Shown: positions 35,483 to 48,030 of the stretch, piece after piece | How the letters are laid out: each line of letters opens with the position of its first letter | Position numbering within the stretch: position 1 is the first letter of the stretch | NCBI GenBank assembly: GCA_033961575.1 | Contig: CM066737.1 | Span: forward strand, 84,502,271-84,566,270 | DNA from: Aselliscus stoliczkanus | Lineage: Eukaryota; Chordata; Mammalia; Chiroptera; Hipposideridae | Length of the DNA: 64,000 bases | Direction of reading: 5' to 3' | Translations under genes and position numbers: made by a program | Notes under the pieces: model-generated | Databases searched by the model: none | Seen by the model: the letters and a program-made list of their open reading frames with translations, nothing else | Told to the model about the DNA's origin: nothing

Positions 35483-35589
35483 CAAAAATGGGCAATAGGC
35501 TCCCAACAGCGTGGCTAAAACAAGGCCATCTGAAAGGTCTTTGTCAAAATTTAATATCCATTTCTCAGTAGGCATATCACCAGTATCAC
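35483..35589 (-). CDS. CFAP47: CFAP47 exon, calponin-homology domain core
   Basis: This 107-bp exon has acceptor TTTGGAACAG|GT and donor TTTTTG|GTAAGA, phase 1 to phase 0. After a short GDTGDMPTEKW linker it encodes the CH core WILNFDKDLSDGLVLATLL and GAYCPFL. The aspartate-leucine-serine-aspartate-glycine motif followed by a hydrophobic helix is diagnostic of CH domains. The linker GDTGDMP looks longer than in the sequence I remember from human, a difference to confirm by alignment. Only 291 bp of intron separate it from the following exon. Confidence 0.95.
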
Positions 35590-35787
35590 CTGTTCCAAAA
35601 AGAGAGTAAATATAACATTAGTTTTACTTTTCTAAAAAAGTTATCTTATGGAAATTTCAGCAATAGTCAAAAAAACATTTGCCTTTGCTTGGAAAAGAAA
35701 AATCATATTATTGTGGTAATAAAAACAAAATTTAAACCTCAGAAGCTTAATACCAGGAAATAAATCTAGAAAGTTTTGTAAGCAACT

Positions 35788-35835
35788 ACACAAGCTGTCG
35801 CCTCTATCTCTACACAAGCTGTCGCCTCTATCTCT
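35788..35835. repeat. Perfect 24-bp tandem duplication
   Basis: The unit ACACAAGCTGTCGCCTCTAT plus CTCT occurs twice, head to tail and identical. Confidence 0.95.
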
Positions 35836-36361
35836 ATTGGAATCACTTTGAAGAATATATCACCATGTACTAATGGAAGAAAAATAGAACATTTCAAAAT
35901 TACTTATTCTGTTGATTACCCTGGAGTTTAAATGTTTCATCACCAGCATCAACATGGGTAAGAAGATTCAAAAAGCATGGGTTACTTGGAGCTCTTAAAG
36001 TTTTGGTGCCAATTTCCCTATCTGTTGCAGAAACTCTTCCACATGTAGGGCAAGTATGTGAAAGGGGTTGGAGATTTCTGGCTTAAAGAAACCAGAATTG
36101 ACCTACAAAAGATCACACAAGATGGAGGAGTAATAAAAGGAATTCTCCGTTATGGAAATTATTACGCTGAGACTAGAACAAAAAGTGAAAGTATGTGGAT
36201 ATTTAGTAAACATCTGAAAGACTATCCTATATTAGGGAAGTAGGGAAGGTGATTTAAACATCGGAAGTCACTGCAATGTTGAATGAAACATTTTCTTTTT
36301 AAAAACATTTCCAGCAAAAATAGGCAACTACAATATTGCCACTGGGATATGAAAAACCGTT

Positions 36362-36718
36362 TGGGGAATATAATTAATAATGTTGTAAATATTTTGTGGG
36401 GTGTCAGATGGTCATAGGTCTTGTTAGGGAGACGATTTCATGGATGGAGTAGAGGTTTGATCACTGCACTGTATACCTGAAGCGGAGGTTGTATACCTAC
36501 TGTAATTGAATATATATAGCTAGTCACGGGATGTGGATTATACTGTGGAAGAGAGTCAGAGGAAGAGTAATAGATATATATGATATGGGGGGGAGTGGGG
36601 TGGTGAATTGGGGGTGGGGGGTTGTCACTTTGAGGGGTAAAATGTATAACTATTGCACTGTGTTGTACACCTGAAACTAATTAAAAATAAATAAATATAA
36701 AAAAATAAATAAAATAAA
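36362..36718 (+). repeat. L1 3' untranslated region
   Basis: GGGGAATATAATTAATAATG, TAGTCACGGGATGTGGATTA and GTTGTACACCTGAAACTAAT follow the same order as the copy at 13320, ending in an A-rich tail. Confidence 0.75.
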
Positions 36719-37829
36719 ATAAAAACATTTCCAAAAGGGCCTAGAATTCTTAACGGTTTGAGATAATTTCTTCTCTGAAAACAAGGGGGGAAATTGGTGC
36801 TCTTCAGAAATCTCAATTCCCATTTCTTTGTGAAGAGGAAACCATGATGGGGTATGTTCATGACACGTATATTAATTTCATAAACCCAGATTGTCTTACA
36901 TCTGGAAGTGGGAGACTAAGATTTTTCTGGAACTACAGATGTCCTGGCTACTTCAGAGAAATGGTACTTTGTCATCTGCAATGCTACAACATTGAATGTT
37001 TCTATAGGATTTCTGCAGCATATCACTGCAAAATCAATCTAGCAAACAAAGATCACTAGGAATTTACAACTAATACAAAGCAAACAATATTCTGCAATAA
37101 TTTTCAAACTTTTTTCTTGATAGAAATGTCTACATAACTGTACATTTGATACAAGATGCTATACAATCAAAGTAATGATTTTAAAATGCACATTTCTAGT
37201 TGGCTGAATAATTATAACCTCAATGTGCTTCTCTTAATGTATATTTACCACTCATGGCTTCTAATAAAAGGATCTCACTTTTGTAGCCAATATTCATTTT
37301 TCTATGAACTAGAAGCAATACTAACTTTACTCTGAAAAAGGAAATTTTAAGTTGACAGTGAATCAGTCAGCAGTGGATGTAGAGTGTGTCCTCTAAATAT
37401 CCCATCCTCATCTAGTACAAACATTAGAGAAAGGACAGAAATTCCCCTGTAACAGTTTAACATCTTGTAGAGGACAGGTCACACCCATAACAAGAAAACA
37501 ACTAATGAAAAATCTCCTAACTAAAAGCTAATGAATAGATAACAATACAATGTTGCATAAACTAAGTGTTATACTATCAACTCCAACAAATGCAATCCAG
37601 CATCACAGGATTTATTATGACCTTCCCCTCTTTCCTTACTTCTAACTTCTTTCTTCAACAGTTAAAAACCTGGCTCTCATTATCTACAATATATTCACTT
37701 ATCTGTTCAACCTTAGTATACATATAAAGTACTTTCAGAATTGCAAACCCATATTCCTATAAGAAAGTAAGGTGTATGTACAGTTCTTTTTGTCTTTAGT
37801 TCTTTATTTTAGGGTTAAATTTGATTTTT

Positions 37830-38110
37830 AAAAGATTTTTATTAAAATATAGCTAACATACAAAATTATACTAGTTTCAGGTGTACATCATAATTATTCA
37901 ATAGTATTCATCTAACTATACAGGGTTATTACCACATTATTGATTATATCCCCTATACTTTACATCCCCATGACTATTTTGTAACTACCAATTGGTATTT
38001 CTTAATCCCTTCATCTTCCTCACCCTGCCCTCAAGCCCCCTCCCGTCTATCACCCCTACAGATCTAGTACCCATCTGACACCATACATAGTTATTACAAT
38101 ATTATTTTGT
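37830..38110 (-). repeat. L1 3' untranslated region
   Basis: The reverse complement of the bat L1 3' module (ACTAGTTTCAGGTGTACATC, GATCTAGTACCCATCTGACA). The T-rich left border is its A-tail. Confidence 0.75.
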
Positions 38111-38329
38111 CTTTAGTTCTAAAGTATGCAGTCATGATATCGTTTTCAAAAGATAATTAAGTCCTGTTCTTTCTCCACTACATCCAGTAAGGTTGACAGA
38201 CATTTGGAGTGTAGTTATATTTGTCATGTGGCACATTCATTTGTCATAGTGTGCATTCCATCTTGGATTACTTCCATGTCTTGGTTGATTAAAAAAAATA
38301 TATCAACATTCTTCACTTTGTGTAGCTCC

Positions 38330-38815
38330 TAGGATTTTGAGAAGTACACTGTCATATATCTACCACATTTCCATACAGAAAACTTTCATCACTCCCAGAA
38401 TTCCAACGTGCATTTTAGAGCCAATTTATTCAGATTTATTAAAAAAAGGGTGGTGGGATATTCTTTGGGATTATATTGAAACTATAGATCAGTTTTACAT
38501 TTTAACAGTAATCTTCTAACCCCATGTACACGGTATATTTCTCTATTTATTTAGTTCTCTTTAATTTCTTTCATCAGTGTTTTGTAGTGCAAAGCACATA
38601 TATCCTGCATATATTTTATTAGGTATATGATTAAGCATTTTATTCTATGGTGCTATGGGAAATGATACAATGTTTAAATTTCAAATTCCAATTGTTCACT
38701 ACCATTATATAGAAATAGAATTTATTTTTGTATACTGATCATATATCCTACAACCTTGATAAACTTTATACTAGTTCTAGGAGCTTTTTTTGTAGATTCT
38801 TTGGCATTTTCTATT
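38330..38815 (-). repeat. L1 ORF2 fragment
   Basis: In reverse complement it carries typical ORF2 sequence around AATGCCAAAGAATCTACAAA and CTCCTAGAACTAGTATAAAG. It is frameshifted and 5'/3' truncated. Confidence 0.75.
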
Positions 38816-40917
38816 TAACTGTCGTGTTGGATTCAAGACCCTTTCTCAGGGGTAGAGGTGGTATGCGATTTTTTTTTTCTTTTTGCAGTTGCAATGAGTT
38901 TTAATCAGGGCCCTAAGGATAACAATATGTGCTGACCTTCTCCCCACAGATGGAAGCATTTGTTTTGTAGGGAATATAGGAGTCTACACAAATTGCTGGC
39001 CCATGGCCCACGTCTGTTTTACAGGAGACATATTTTCCAGCCCCACTCGTCATTTCTGTGACCAACCAATGAGATCTGTGGAGTAAAACCTGCAAGAGGA
39101 TGCAGACTCTCCTATAACTGCGGCCCCCAGGGACTTCGTGCTCTCTCACTAGTGTGTACTTGGCCTCTACCAATTCAACAACCACCGTAACTCAACTTTT
39201 ATCAGTGTCGAGCTGTCTCTCTACAAGTAGACAATTGCTTTCTTCCCATTTCTTCCTGTGAGCACCTACTCCTCCTTGCATTTTGGGCCACTTCGTTAGC
39301 CTACAGGCTCAACTTCCTAGGGAAGCTTTAAAAAATGGAGAATTTACTGTTGGTATGACTTCTGCTGTTGTAACAACAGCAAAAACACAATAAAGATCTT
39401 TCCACTCCTCTACCCTCCTGAGTGGTACAACCAGTGGCACCTATTTTTGGTTCAACCCATCACATTTGGAGCTGCTTTGATATTACTTGTCAAACACCGG
39501 GTGCTATGGGATACTGCTGCACCAAAATGGCTCTCAGTGTGAATAGGATGGCAATAATTCTCCAAGGCAATGTTGGGAGGAAGTAAGGACCATACTCCAA
39601 AGCTCTTCTCACATCTCTGATTCCAGCTCTGTATCTTGTCATTCATACACAAGGCTGCTGCCAAGTAAGACTCCCACCACAGGTTACCACAACCTCAGGT
39701 ATGTCAAGGATTTCCTCTGCTTGAATGTTAGCTCTTTCGAGCTAGGCTCCTCTGTCTTCTATGCCCTTCTAACATTTGCTACGCAAAGGGTGCAAGGACA
39801 GCTCAACTAAAGAGACATTCATGAAAGAGGACTTCCAGAACTGCTTCAAAAAGTGGCAAGAATGATGGGATAAGTGTGTTTGAAGAGCAGGGGAATATTT
39901 TGAGGGGGATTAATGGCAATATGTCTTTAACTGTAATATTTTTTTTATTTAAACACTCACAGTATTGATCGCACTTTGTATATACAATGTTTATGATTCT
40001 ATTTCTTAAAAGACTTTTTCAGTTCATTGAGCCACAAAAGGTTCCAACCACAAAGATAAGAATATTTTAATGAATCAACTTGTGAAGATGTGAGTGATAA
40101 AAAAAAAAATTTCAGCTGCCACTCAAGAGACTACCCTCATAGTTCTAGGGCCCATGCAGCTAACTTCTTTCTTTTTACAACAATGCAACTGACATGATAG
40201 AAGGGATTTGGGCTCTTTTGTTCTCTGTTGCATCTCTAATCCCTAGAAGAATGTAAGCATATAAATTGGTGCTTAATACATATTTGTTAAACAAATGTTA
40301 TTTTTAATGGCTTCTGTTCCTGTTAGAATTTTAAAAAATCAATTAGCATGCCAAACTCGGATAAAGATTATCTGATTCTGTTTTCAAGTTATTTTATAGC
40401 CTTTTTAATACTTAATACCTTTTCATACATTTAGAATTCATTTTTGACATATGGTGTATAGCACAGAGTTAACTCTAACCTTAATTTAAAAAGTGTCAAT
40501 TAACTGACTTAACACTATTTATAGAATGAACTAATATTTATTATGTCTTTTGAAATGTTACATTCATCATACTAAATTCTGAGTTCCCTGTTATGTTGGA
40601 TGCAATTGTAAATATTCTTATGATTCTTTTAAATAATTTAATATTAAACAATAGCAATTATTTAATATTTTTCTTTGTAATATATTTAACGTTTTCTCTG
40701 TATTATTTTTTTCCAAATTTTATTATTATTATGCCAACCCTGGAAACCTAGGAAGTAAAGAAAGCATATAATTTTAGAAAAACATGATGGTGGACAGGCG
40801 TAAGAGGATCTTAGGTTATCATATATTAGCACATAATAAAAAGAAAAGGTAAAGGAAAAATTGTGCAAACTGAAAATACTGAATGTGCAACATCATTAGT
40901 CACTAAGGTAATGAATG

Positions 40918-41960
40918 CAGTTCACAACCAGGTAAAACATTTCACGCACACCTAATGACTATAGTCAAAAAGACAGTCACAAGTGTTGGTGAGGATGTAT
41001 AGAAGTCAGAACCTTCATACATTGATGGTAGGAAGGTGAAATGGTGCAGACACTTCAGAAAACTATTTTGAAATGTCTCAAAATGTTAAGCATGCAGTTA
41101 TCATATGATCCAGAGATGCCACTCCTATGTAATACTCAAGTACAATGAAAACATATGTCCACAAAAATTTTTACATGAAGGCTTATGGAAGCATTATTTA
41201 TAATAGCCAACAAGTAGAAACAACACAACTATCCATCAAATAATAAACAGATAAACAAAATGTGGCATAGCCATACAATAGACTATTCCTTGTCAATGTA
41301 TGAACCTAGAATTAGTGAAGAAAAGTCAAAAAGATATTCTATGATTCCATTTATATCCAGAAAAGACAAATCCATAGAGACACAATGTTGATTAGTATTT
41401 CCCTGGTGCTAGGGAAATGAGTCCTGACTGCTAATCGGTGTACCTTGTATCTATTATTTATGGGACGATGATATGGTTCTAAAATTAGATTGTAGGGCCG
41501 GGCGAGTGGCTCAGTTGGTTAAGAGCTCGCTCAAGAGTGCGAGCTGAGCTCTGAGCAACAGCAGTTCGACACCCAGCCCGAGCTGAGCTGCCGCTGAGCT
41601 GCCAACAGGTGGCAGGATGGCTCAGATAAAAAAAAAAATTAGATTGTGATGATGGTTGCACAATTCTATCAACATACTGAAAACTATTAAATAATATACT
41701 CTAAATGGATGAATTTTATGGTACTGGAATTATATCTCCATGAACTATTAAAATATATTTACCATATAACTCAGCAATTCCACTCCTGTTTTTACCTCAG
41801 AGAAATGAAAATATATATCCATAAAAGGCTTGTATACAAATATTCACAGAGGCTTTATTCATAATAGCCAAAAAACGGAAACAACACAAATGTCTATCAT
41901 TCAGTTAAGGAAAAAGAAATTACAAAATATACGTAATAAATTCAAGAACATTCATCAAAG
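40918..41960 (+). repeat. Older L1 ORF2/3' pieces
   Basis: The segment has TGTTGGTGAGGATGTATAGA and GGCTTATGGAAGCATTATTT, then ATTATTTATAATAGCCAACA, interrupted by a SINE (41494-41634). A second related piece, ATATAACTCAGCAATTCCAC, runs 41750-41960. The divergence is higher than in the 49-kb L1. Confidence 0.7.
41494..41634 (+). mobile_element. Type-B tRNA-derived SINE
   Basis: The element runs from GGGCCGGGCGAGTGGCTCAG to CAGGATGGCTCAGAT plus A-tail. The duplication AAAATTAGATTGT is perfect (41481-41493 and 41635-41647). Antisense to CFAP47. Confidence 0.92.
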
Positions 41961-42349
41961 TCAATGAATTCAAGACCAACAACTCTTCTCCCCCCCCCAA
42001 AAAAAAAGTTTTCTCTCTGTGTGCTTTAATTTATCAACACTCTTATATTTGTAAGGAACCTGACACTGACTTCATGGTTCTTGACCTTAAAGGCCCCAGT
42101 CAATACCTAGTCAGTCAATATTGACTCAACACTGAGTCAGATAAGACATGTTTACATGTTTACAGTCTCTACTGCCACAATGAGGAAAGACTTAAGCTGT
42201 AAACCATTAGCAGACTGATTTTAATATTGATAATTTAAACTCAGTAAATGCTAGGAAATGATGGTTGATAACCATTGCTCATAAAACATGTGCTCTCATC
42301 CATTTACAAATGTAAAATGGTTCTGAGACTAATTAAAACGTGTGTGTAG

Positions 42350-43230
42350 GTGTACACTCCCCCCCGCCCCGCCCCCAGCACACAGACACATACACCACCA
42401 CCACCACCGCCAAGCTATGCTGTGGACACCAACTGGGATCCTATAATGTCAACTCAATTCTAATATAATCTCCCCAAAGATAACATCAGATTCCACAGGT
42501 AAAAGGCTCAAATCCCACAAGATCACCCTCTACTTCAGGCGCCAATCACAAGCCCAGTCTAGCACTGTACTTCTGACCCACCTGCTATAGCTTATGGGTT
42601 CCAAGGACCCCTTCCTTGTACTTCAGATGCCAATCACAAATCCAGGTTGTAAGACCTTTACTTCTGATGGACTGGTTATAAATCAGAGGTTCCCATGAAC
42701 TCCTCCCCTTCAGACTCAATTAATTAGCTAGAGTGAATGACAGAACTCGAAGACACGTTTAAAGGAGAAGATAAAGGATACAGATGAACATGCAGATGGA
42801 AGAGATGTAGGGCAAAACATGTGGGAAGGGATGCAGAGCTTCCATGCTCTCTCTGGGCGCACCTCTCCCTGCACATCTCAACACGTTCACCAACCTGGAA
42901 GCTCTCTGAACCCCATCCTTTTGAGTTTTTAAGGAGGCTTTATTACATAGGCATGACCGATTAAATCCTTAGATACTGGTGATCAATTCAACCTCCAGAC
43001 TCTCTCCCTTCCCTGGAGGTCAAGGGCTGGAACCGAAAGTTCCAACCCTGCAAACACAGGGTTGATTCTCCTGGCAACCAGCCCCCATCCTTAGGTGACC
43101 TAGTGGCTTTCCAAAAATCATCTACTGACATGAAAAAAAGATGCCTTTATCTTTCTCATCGCTTAGGAAACCCCAAGGTTTTTAGAAGCTGTGTGCTAGA
43201 AACTGGAAGGCCAAATATGTGTTTCTTATC
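42350..43230 (+). repeat. Unnamed dispersed repeat, copy 1
   Basis: About 850 bp are homologous to 54060-54905. Shared landmarks are CATCAGATTCCACAGGT, GGTTCCCA, GGCATGACCGATTAAATCCT and AGCCCCCATCCTTAGGTGAC. The left edge is a C-rich and CCA repeat. It may be an old LTR, but I cannot name the family. Confidence 0.6.
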
Positions 43231-43590
43231 ATCATTCACAGTATCACAAAACGTTAGAAGTAGTTAATGCAATAACTTCAAATTTCTTGCAGGCCCTACT
43301 GCTTCATTTCAAATGAAGTCATGTTTCAAGCATAATTCTTAATACGTTCTATTTGCCAGTTTGAGTGTGTTAAAAAAAATTCAACTGAGTAAATCTGAAA
43401 ATCTAATTGGCTTTATTAGGCAATTTATGAATCAGGCAGCATCCCATCTAGCAACTAAAAGGGCACTTAGAGTGGCTGTACTAAATGGAAGTTTTCTATA
43501 GAAAGAAGGGTGGAGCAAGGGAACTATTGACAAAAGAAAATATTTGGGGGGGGGCCAGGAGGTCTTTTGAGGCGGTGGAGAACCAGAAGA

Positions 43591-43736
43591 TTTTTTTTTA
43601 AAAGCTGAGCCATCCTGACATATGTTGGCAGCTCAGAGGCAGCTCAGCTCAGGCTGGGAATCAAACTGGCAACCCAGTTGCTCAGAGCTTGTATTCTTGA
43701 GTGAGCTCTTAACCAACTGAGCCACTTGGCAAGCCT
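43591..43736 (-). mobile_element. Type-B tRNA-derived SINE
   Basis: The reverse complement runs from GCTTGCCAAGTGGCTCAGTT to CAGGATGGCTCAGC and an A-tail. It is more diverged than the copy at 16624. Confidence 0.85.
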
Positions 43737-44280
43737 CCAGGTTTTTGTCATGCACATAAACCCTTCTCTCTACAGGGATGGAGAGGGCCCATTTGACAGA
43801 ATTACCTCATTGATGTTGACTACAAAATTCCAGACAGGTTGGTTAAGACTATGTTTTTGGGAGAGGTTTGAAACTGCATGTATATCAGGTAGTAAATCTA
43901 GGTTTGACAAAAGGGCTTTTAGCAGGAGTGACACCATGTTGGGCCTGTGGTTTAGTAACTGAAAAACAGGAAAACAGCCCCTGTCCTCTGAAAGCTCGCC
44001 TGGTATCATCAGCTGGGCTTTGATACTAGCAGGAGCAAGAGCTGAAACTCACAGCTAGTTCACGTGGTTCTCATAGTAGATGTAAATAGTCTCACAGAAC
44101 AACAACATCATACCAATTCACCCTGGCACTATGATGAAGTGAGAGAAAACAATATTACACAATCTTACCTAAGCACAGACAAAAACAAGCTCACTGTATA
44201 AACCATGAAATACCAAACATCCCCCTCTCCTGGCTACAATGAGTGACCATTGCTTCTTTACCAATGACAGAACTAGCCTC

Positions 44281-44457
44281 TTTGTTTGTTTTTTTTAGCG
44301 GAGCCATCCTGCCACCTGTTGGCAGTTCAGCGGACGTCCCCTCCACAACTAGACTGAAGAACAAAAGGACAGCAACTTGTCTGTTCCCCTTCCCCAATTC
44401 CCCAACACTGTTCCCCCCCCCCAATTCCCCAATAAAATCTTAAAAGGAAAAAAAAAA
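44281..44457. mobile_element. Chimeric SINE: inverted type-B end joined to a Rhin-1 end
   Basis: 44281-44333 is the 3' end of type B in minus orientation (poly-T, then AGCGGAGCCATCCTGCCACC), and 44334-44457 is the Rhin-1 3' end in plus orientation (CTCCACAACTAGACTGAAGA to AATAAAATCTT and A-tail). The flanks GAACTAGCCTC (44270-44280) and GAATTAGCCTC (44458-44468) differ at one base, so both parts arrived together. Confidence 0.82.
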
Positions 44458-45617
44458 GAATTAGCCTCCCTGCAGTCCTTTTCCCTCGAGATAAGATTTA
44501 TTGTTACTCAATCATAGGATTTCCACTGTCCCTAACAGCATATAATCAAAGCAAATCCCTGTTTCCTTGAACCTTTCCCTAATTTCCCTAGCCAATGTAC
44601 AAATCCTATCAAGTCTTTCATAATATACTTTATTGTGAGACACCCCATTATTCTTCATAATGTGTGGTTCTCTCTCTTCGCAATAAGCACTAAAAGGAAT
44701 CTGGTCAACTACAGATGTGTTCCCAGTGGTCTCTGGATGGAAGGCATTGACACTGAGTGGGCATGAGTATGAAAGAGAGAAAGTATGAGGTCTGGTTATT
44801 GGTGAATTTTTACATCCTCCATTTCCCAGTACACATGATGATTGCCTTGGTTCACCTTGATGTATTGAACCACATTGCTAAGCCATTGGAAACAGTTGAC
44901 CTTTCTGTTCTCACATTTGTTTGACTGCTTAGCATTTCTCTGAATTTAGTGCTGAGCTTCACACTAATCATGACTTCTACACATGGACTGACAGTCACCT
45001 TCCCAAAGGAAAACATTCGAGATGCAACATTAAAATGGTAGATTACGCCATTCCTATTGTCTGTGTGCATTTGAATCTTGCAACATTAGGGATAAATATT
45101 GAATGCTAAGAATTCATGGGCTAATTTGGGACCTCTGGAAAAATATAAAGTGTTGGTTTTTTTAAAATAATGACTATTTTCTGGTTTAATGAAGTTGAAA
45201 ATTAGACACATTTGAAATAAACAAGGCATTAAAATATAAGATCTCAACACCACATTAAATTAAGGGTAGATATCATTATTAAAAGGCCAATATAATCTCC
45301 CAAATGTATACTGGATATTGGTTACTTTAACAAACTCATAGAATAAATGAAATCATGGGAAACATTAGATAGTTAGAAGAGATGAATTTTGCCAAACACA
45401 TTTATAACTCTGCTCCATTAAAGAAAACAGAATAAAAAACAGTATTTTCATTCACAAGAGCTACAATTGTAACTTCATGAAAAAACAAACAAACACTGAA
45501 ATAGGTGTAAGTTAAAAACATGTTATTTGTAGAACAGTGCTCCTTTGAATACAGTTCAAAATGCTACAATTTAGGGAATTTGTTAAAAGTACAGTCAAAT
45601 GAAAGTACTTAGTCCTG

Positions 45618-46057
45618 GGCGGGCTGAGTGGCACGTTGGTTAAGAGCTCGCTTGGGACGCCAGCAGCCACAGTTCAGATCCCAAATATGAGGGCCAGTGA
45701 CACTGCCCTCTACAGCTAAGATGGTGAACAACAGCTCCACCGGGAGCTGGGCAGCTGTGAGTCCCGGCAACGCTGTAGGCTGCAGCCCCTACTGCAGTGG
45801 GCTGCCATAGGCTACAGTGAGCGGCCGGCCGCCGGAGTGAGCTGCCAATAGCAATGGGGAGAGGCTGTCCAGAGGCCGGCGACCAATGTGCCTCACCGGG
45901 AAGAGTGCAATGACGATACCAACATGGGCTAGTGAAGCAATGTCCTCCACAACTAGACTAAAGAACAAAAAGGACAGCAACTTGTCTGTTCCCCTTCCCT
46001 GATTCCCCAATGCTGCTCCCCTCCCCCAATTCCTCAATAAAAATCTTTAAAAAAAAA
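45618..46057 (+). mobile_element. Rhin-1-type SINE, full length
   Basis: The head GGCGGGCTGAGTGGCACGTT and the end AATAAAAATCTTT plus A-tail are present. A perfect 17-bp duplication GAAAGTACTTAGTCCTG lies at 45601-45617 and 46058-46074. Antisense to CFAP47. Confidence 0.95.
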
Positions 46058-46573
46058 GAAAGTACTTAGTCCTGTCAGAAATTAAGTTTATATTGCAAAA
46101 TGGTCTGTTGTTGCTCCCAAAATCACACGATGATAAAATTTCCAATAACGATCAATTATAGCATTTGAAACAAAGGGTGCAAAGGAATGACATAGAGCAT
46201 AGAGGGTACTTTATCATAGGCATGATCTACTGAAGAGGATACTGTCACTAAGGTATGAAAAAATGTTTCATCAGTGAAAAAACGTTAACTATAGAGTTAA
46301 TGATAAAGGCTTAAGCACACACCAATTAAACAGCTACCGAGAACAGAAGGAGGAGTATATTAAGAGCAAATGTACCTTCTGGCAAGCACTAAAAAGGTCC
46401 CCTACTTACATGAGACAGGTATCCACTTATCACAAGAAAATTACCTTTTGACTTTCACAACACTTGGAATAAATCCCCATGTTATGGTTTTTCAAACATA
46501 GAATGATTATTTTTTAAAAAAACTGTGGCTTCCGACAACCACCTATAGTTAGGAAATGTAACTTGATCAAACT

Positions 46574-47092
46574 TTGATTGGTTGCCATGCACCATGTACT
46601 CTTGGGCAAATTCATAGAAAGTCCAGGGTTAAGACATCTCAGTCTGCTCTCAGTGCTAAATTCAGGTGTGCTGATCGGAAGCATATGACCTCAGTGCACT
46701 TCAATCCATGGACCTGCTGCTGGCAGACCAAATGCCCATTGTATCACAGCAGTGGATAAGGACTAACTATAAATTTAAGTAAACATAATCAGTCAAAAGG
46801 GTCTATGGGAGGAGCTAGGGCTTTTGGAAGTTCTCGCATTCTATGTAATCCTGAGAACCCTACACAGGAGAACCCTAAAGAAGAACTCTATGCTTACAAT
46901 AAAGCTCTGTGGTTCTAACTCCCCCTTTCCTTAACTTTCTTTTCCCTTCTATAAACAGCCCTCCATCTTGGCATGCAGAGTATGCACATGGCTTGCTATG
47001 CCTGCATGCATGAGGTTACAACCCTTTCTTTTTCTTGAATGAATCATTTATGGTGACCAAACACCTAGTCGATATTATTTTTCAGTTGACAC
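46574..47092 (+). repeat. LTR-like candidate
   Basis: AATAAA at 46898-46903 sits in TGCTTACAATAAAGCTCTG, and the segment ends near TTTCAGTTGACA. The spacing suits an LTR with a long U5. No duplication was recognised. Confidence 0.33.
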
Positions 47093-47436
47093 AGTCACCA
47101 GCTCAGCCATCTCCTATGACTCTTCAAGGCCAACAGAATGAAGTCCCAAAACAACTGTCCTGATATTCAAAGTCCTGGATGGCTGGACCTCTGAGTCAAC
47201 TGATTTCCAGTTTTACTACATGATACTCTCCAACATGCCTTCCGCTAACAAAAGGAAGACTCCCTCACTTGTCAAAACCCTTCCTAGTTCCATCATTGCA
47301 AAGAAATTCTAATGTGAGAAATGTATCAGACCTGTCCTAACTGAGGTGGGGATGCTGATAAAAAGATCTCAGCAGATATGGAATATGGAAACAATCCATC
47401 ATGTTGGCTCTCCCGTTAAACTCTCAAGAGTTCTGG

Positions 47437-47874
47437 GGTGGGCCAGCTGAGTGACGCGTTGGCTAGGAGCTGGCTTGGGATGCCAGCTCTGAGCAGCGGG
47501 GTCCCAGTTCACATCCCACATGTGAGAGCCAGTGACACTGCCCTCTGTGACTAAGGTGGTGAGCTCCACCTGGTTGCCTCTATAGCTAAGATAGCCAGCG
47601 ACAGGGTGGGCTGCAGTGGGCTGCCATGGGCTACAGTGAGTGGCCGGCAGCCAGTGTAAGTGGCCAGCAGCCGGTGTGAGCTGCTGTCCAGAGGCTGGCG
47701 ACTGAACTGCCTCACCCGGGAAGAGCGCAATGACGATGCCAACATGGGCCAGTGAAGCAACGCGTCCTCTGCAACTAGACTGAAGAACAAAAGGACAGCA
47801 ACTTGTCTGTTCCCCTCCCCAATTCCCCAACACTGTTCCCTCCCCCAATTCCCCCAAAAAACCTCTTAAAAAAA
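47437..47874 (+). mobile_element. Rhin-1-type SINE, diverged
   Basis: It has the GGGCCAGCTGAGTGACGCGT head and an extra CTCTGAGCAGCGGGG insertion before the B-box region, also present in the copy at 60283. Its end reads CCCCCAAAAAACCTC, so the AATAAA signal is lost. Confidence 0.88.
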
Positions 47875-47910
47875 TTATTTTTCTTTGTCTTAGCTTTTTT
47901 TTTCATTTTG

Positions 47911-48030
47911 TCAATCTTTTTTTTTTTTTTTTTTTTTAAGGGCAGTGTCACTAGCCCTCATATGTGGGACCGAACCGGGGCCGCTGGCTTCCCAAGCCAG
48001 TGCTTAACCGCCGCGCCACTGGGCCGGCCC
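47911..48030 (-). mobile_element. Short-form Rhin-1 SINE
   Basis: The reverse complement runs from GGGCCGGCCCAGTGGCGCGG to CTAGTGACACTGCCC plus a long A-tail. The 15-bp duplication TTTTTTTTCATTTTG is perfect (47896-47910 and 48031-48045). It is the only head-only copy in CFAP47 sense orientation. Confidence 0.9.

Larger units (their letters stand above)
43368..44713 (+). repeat. Old LTR-like element, interrupted twice by SINEs
   Basis: It starts TGTTAAA followed by ATTCAACTGAGTAAATCTG and GAATCAGGCAGCATCCC, resembling the 5' end of old ERVL-type LTRs. A GTGGTTCTCTCTCTTCGCAA stretch lies near the right end. Insertions lie at 43591-43736 and 44281-44457. The right boundary is uncertain. Confidence 0.4.

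Noticed and set aside
36058..37059. Two plus-strand frames (61 and 71 codons) as a possible retropseudogene
   Set aside because: They are separated by an L1 3' region and match nothing I know.
38913..39664. Minus-strand frames beside a T-rich stretch, as a possible processed pseudogene
   Set aside because: The T-run could be a tail, but no parent gene or duplication was recognised.
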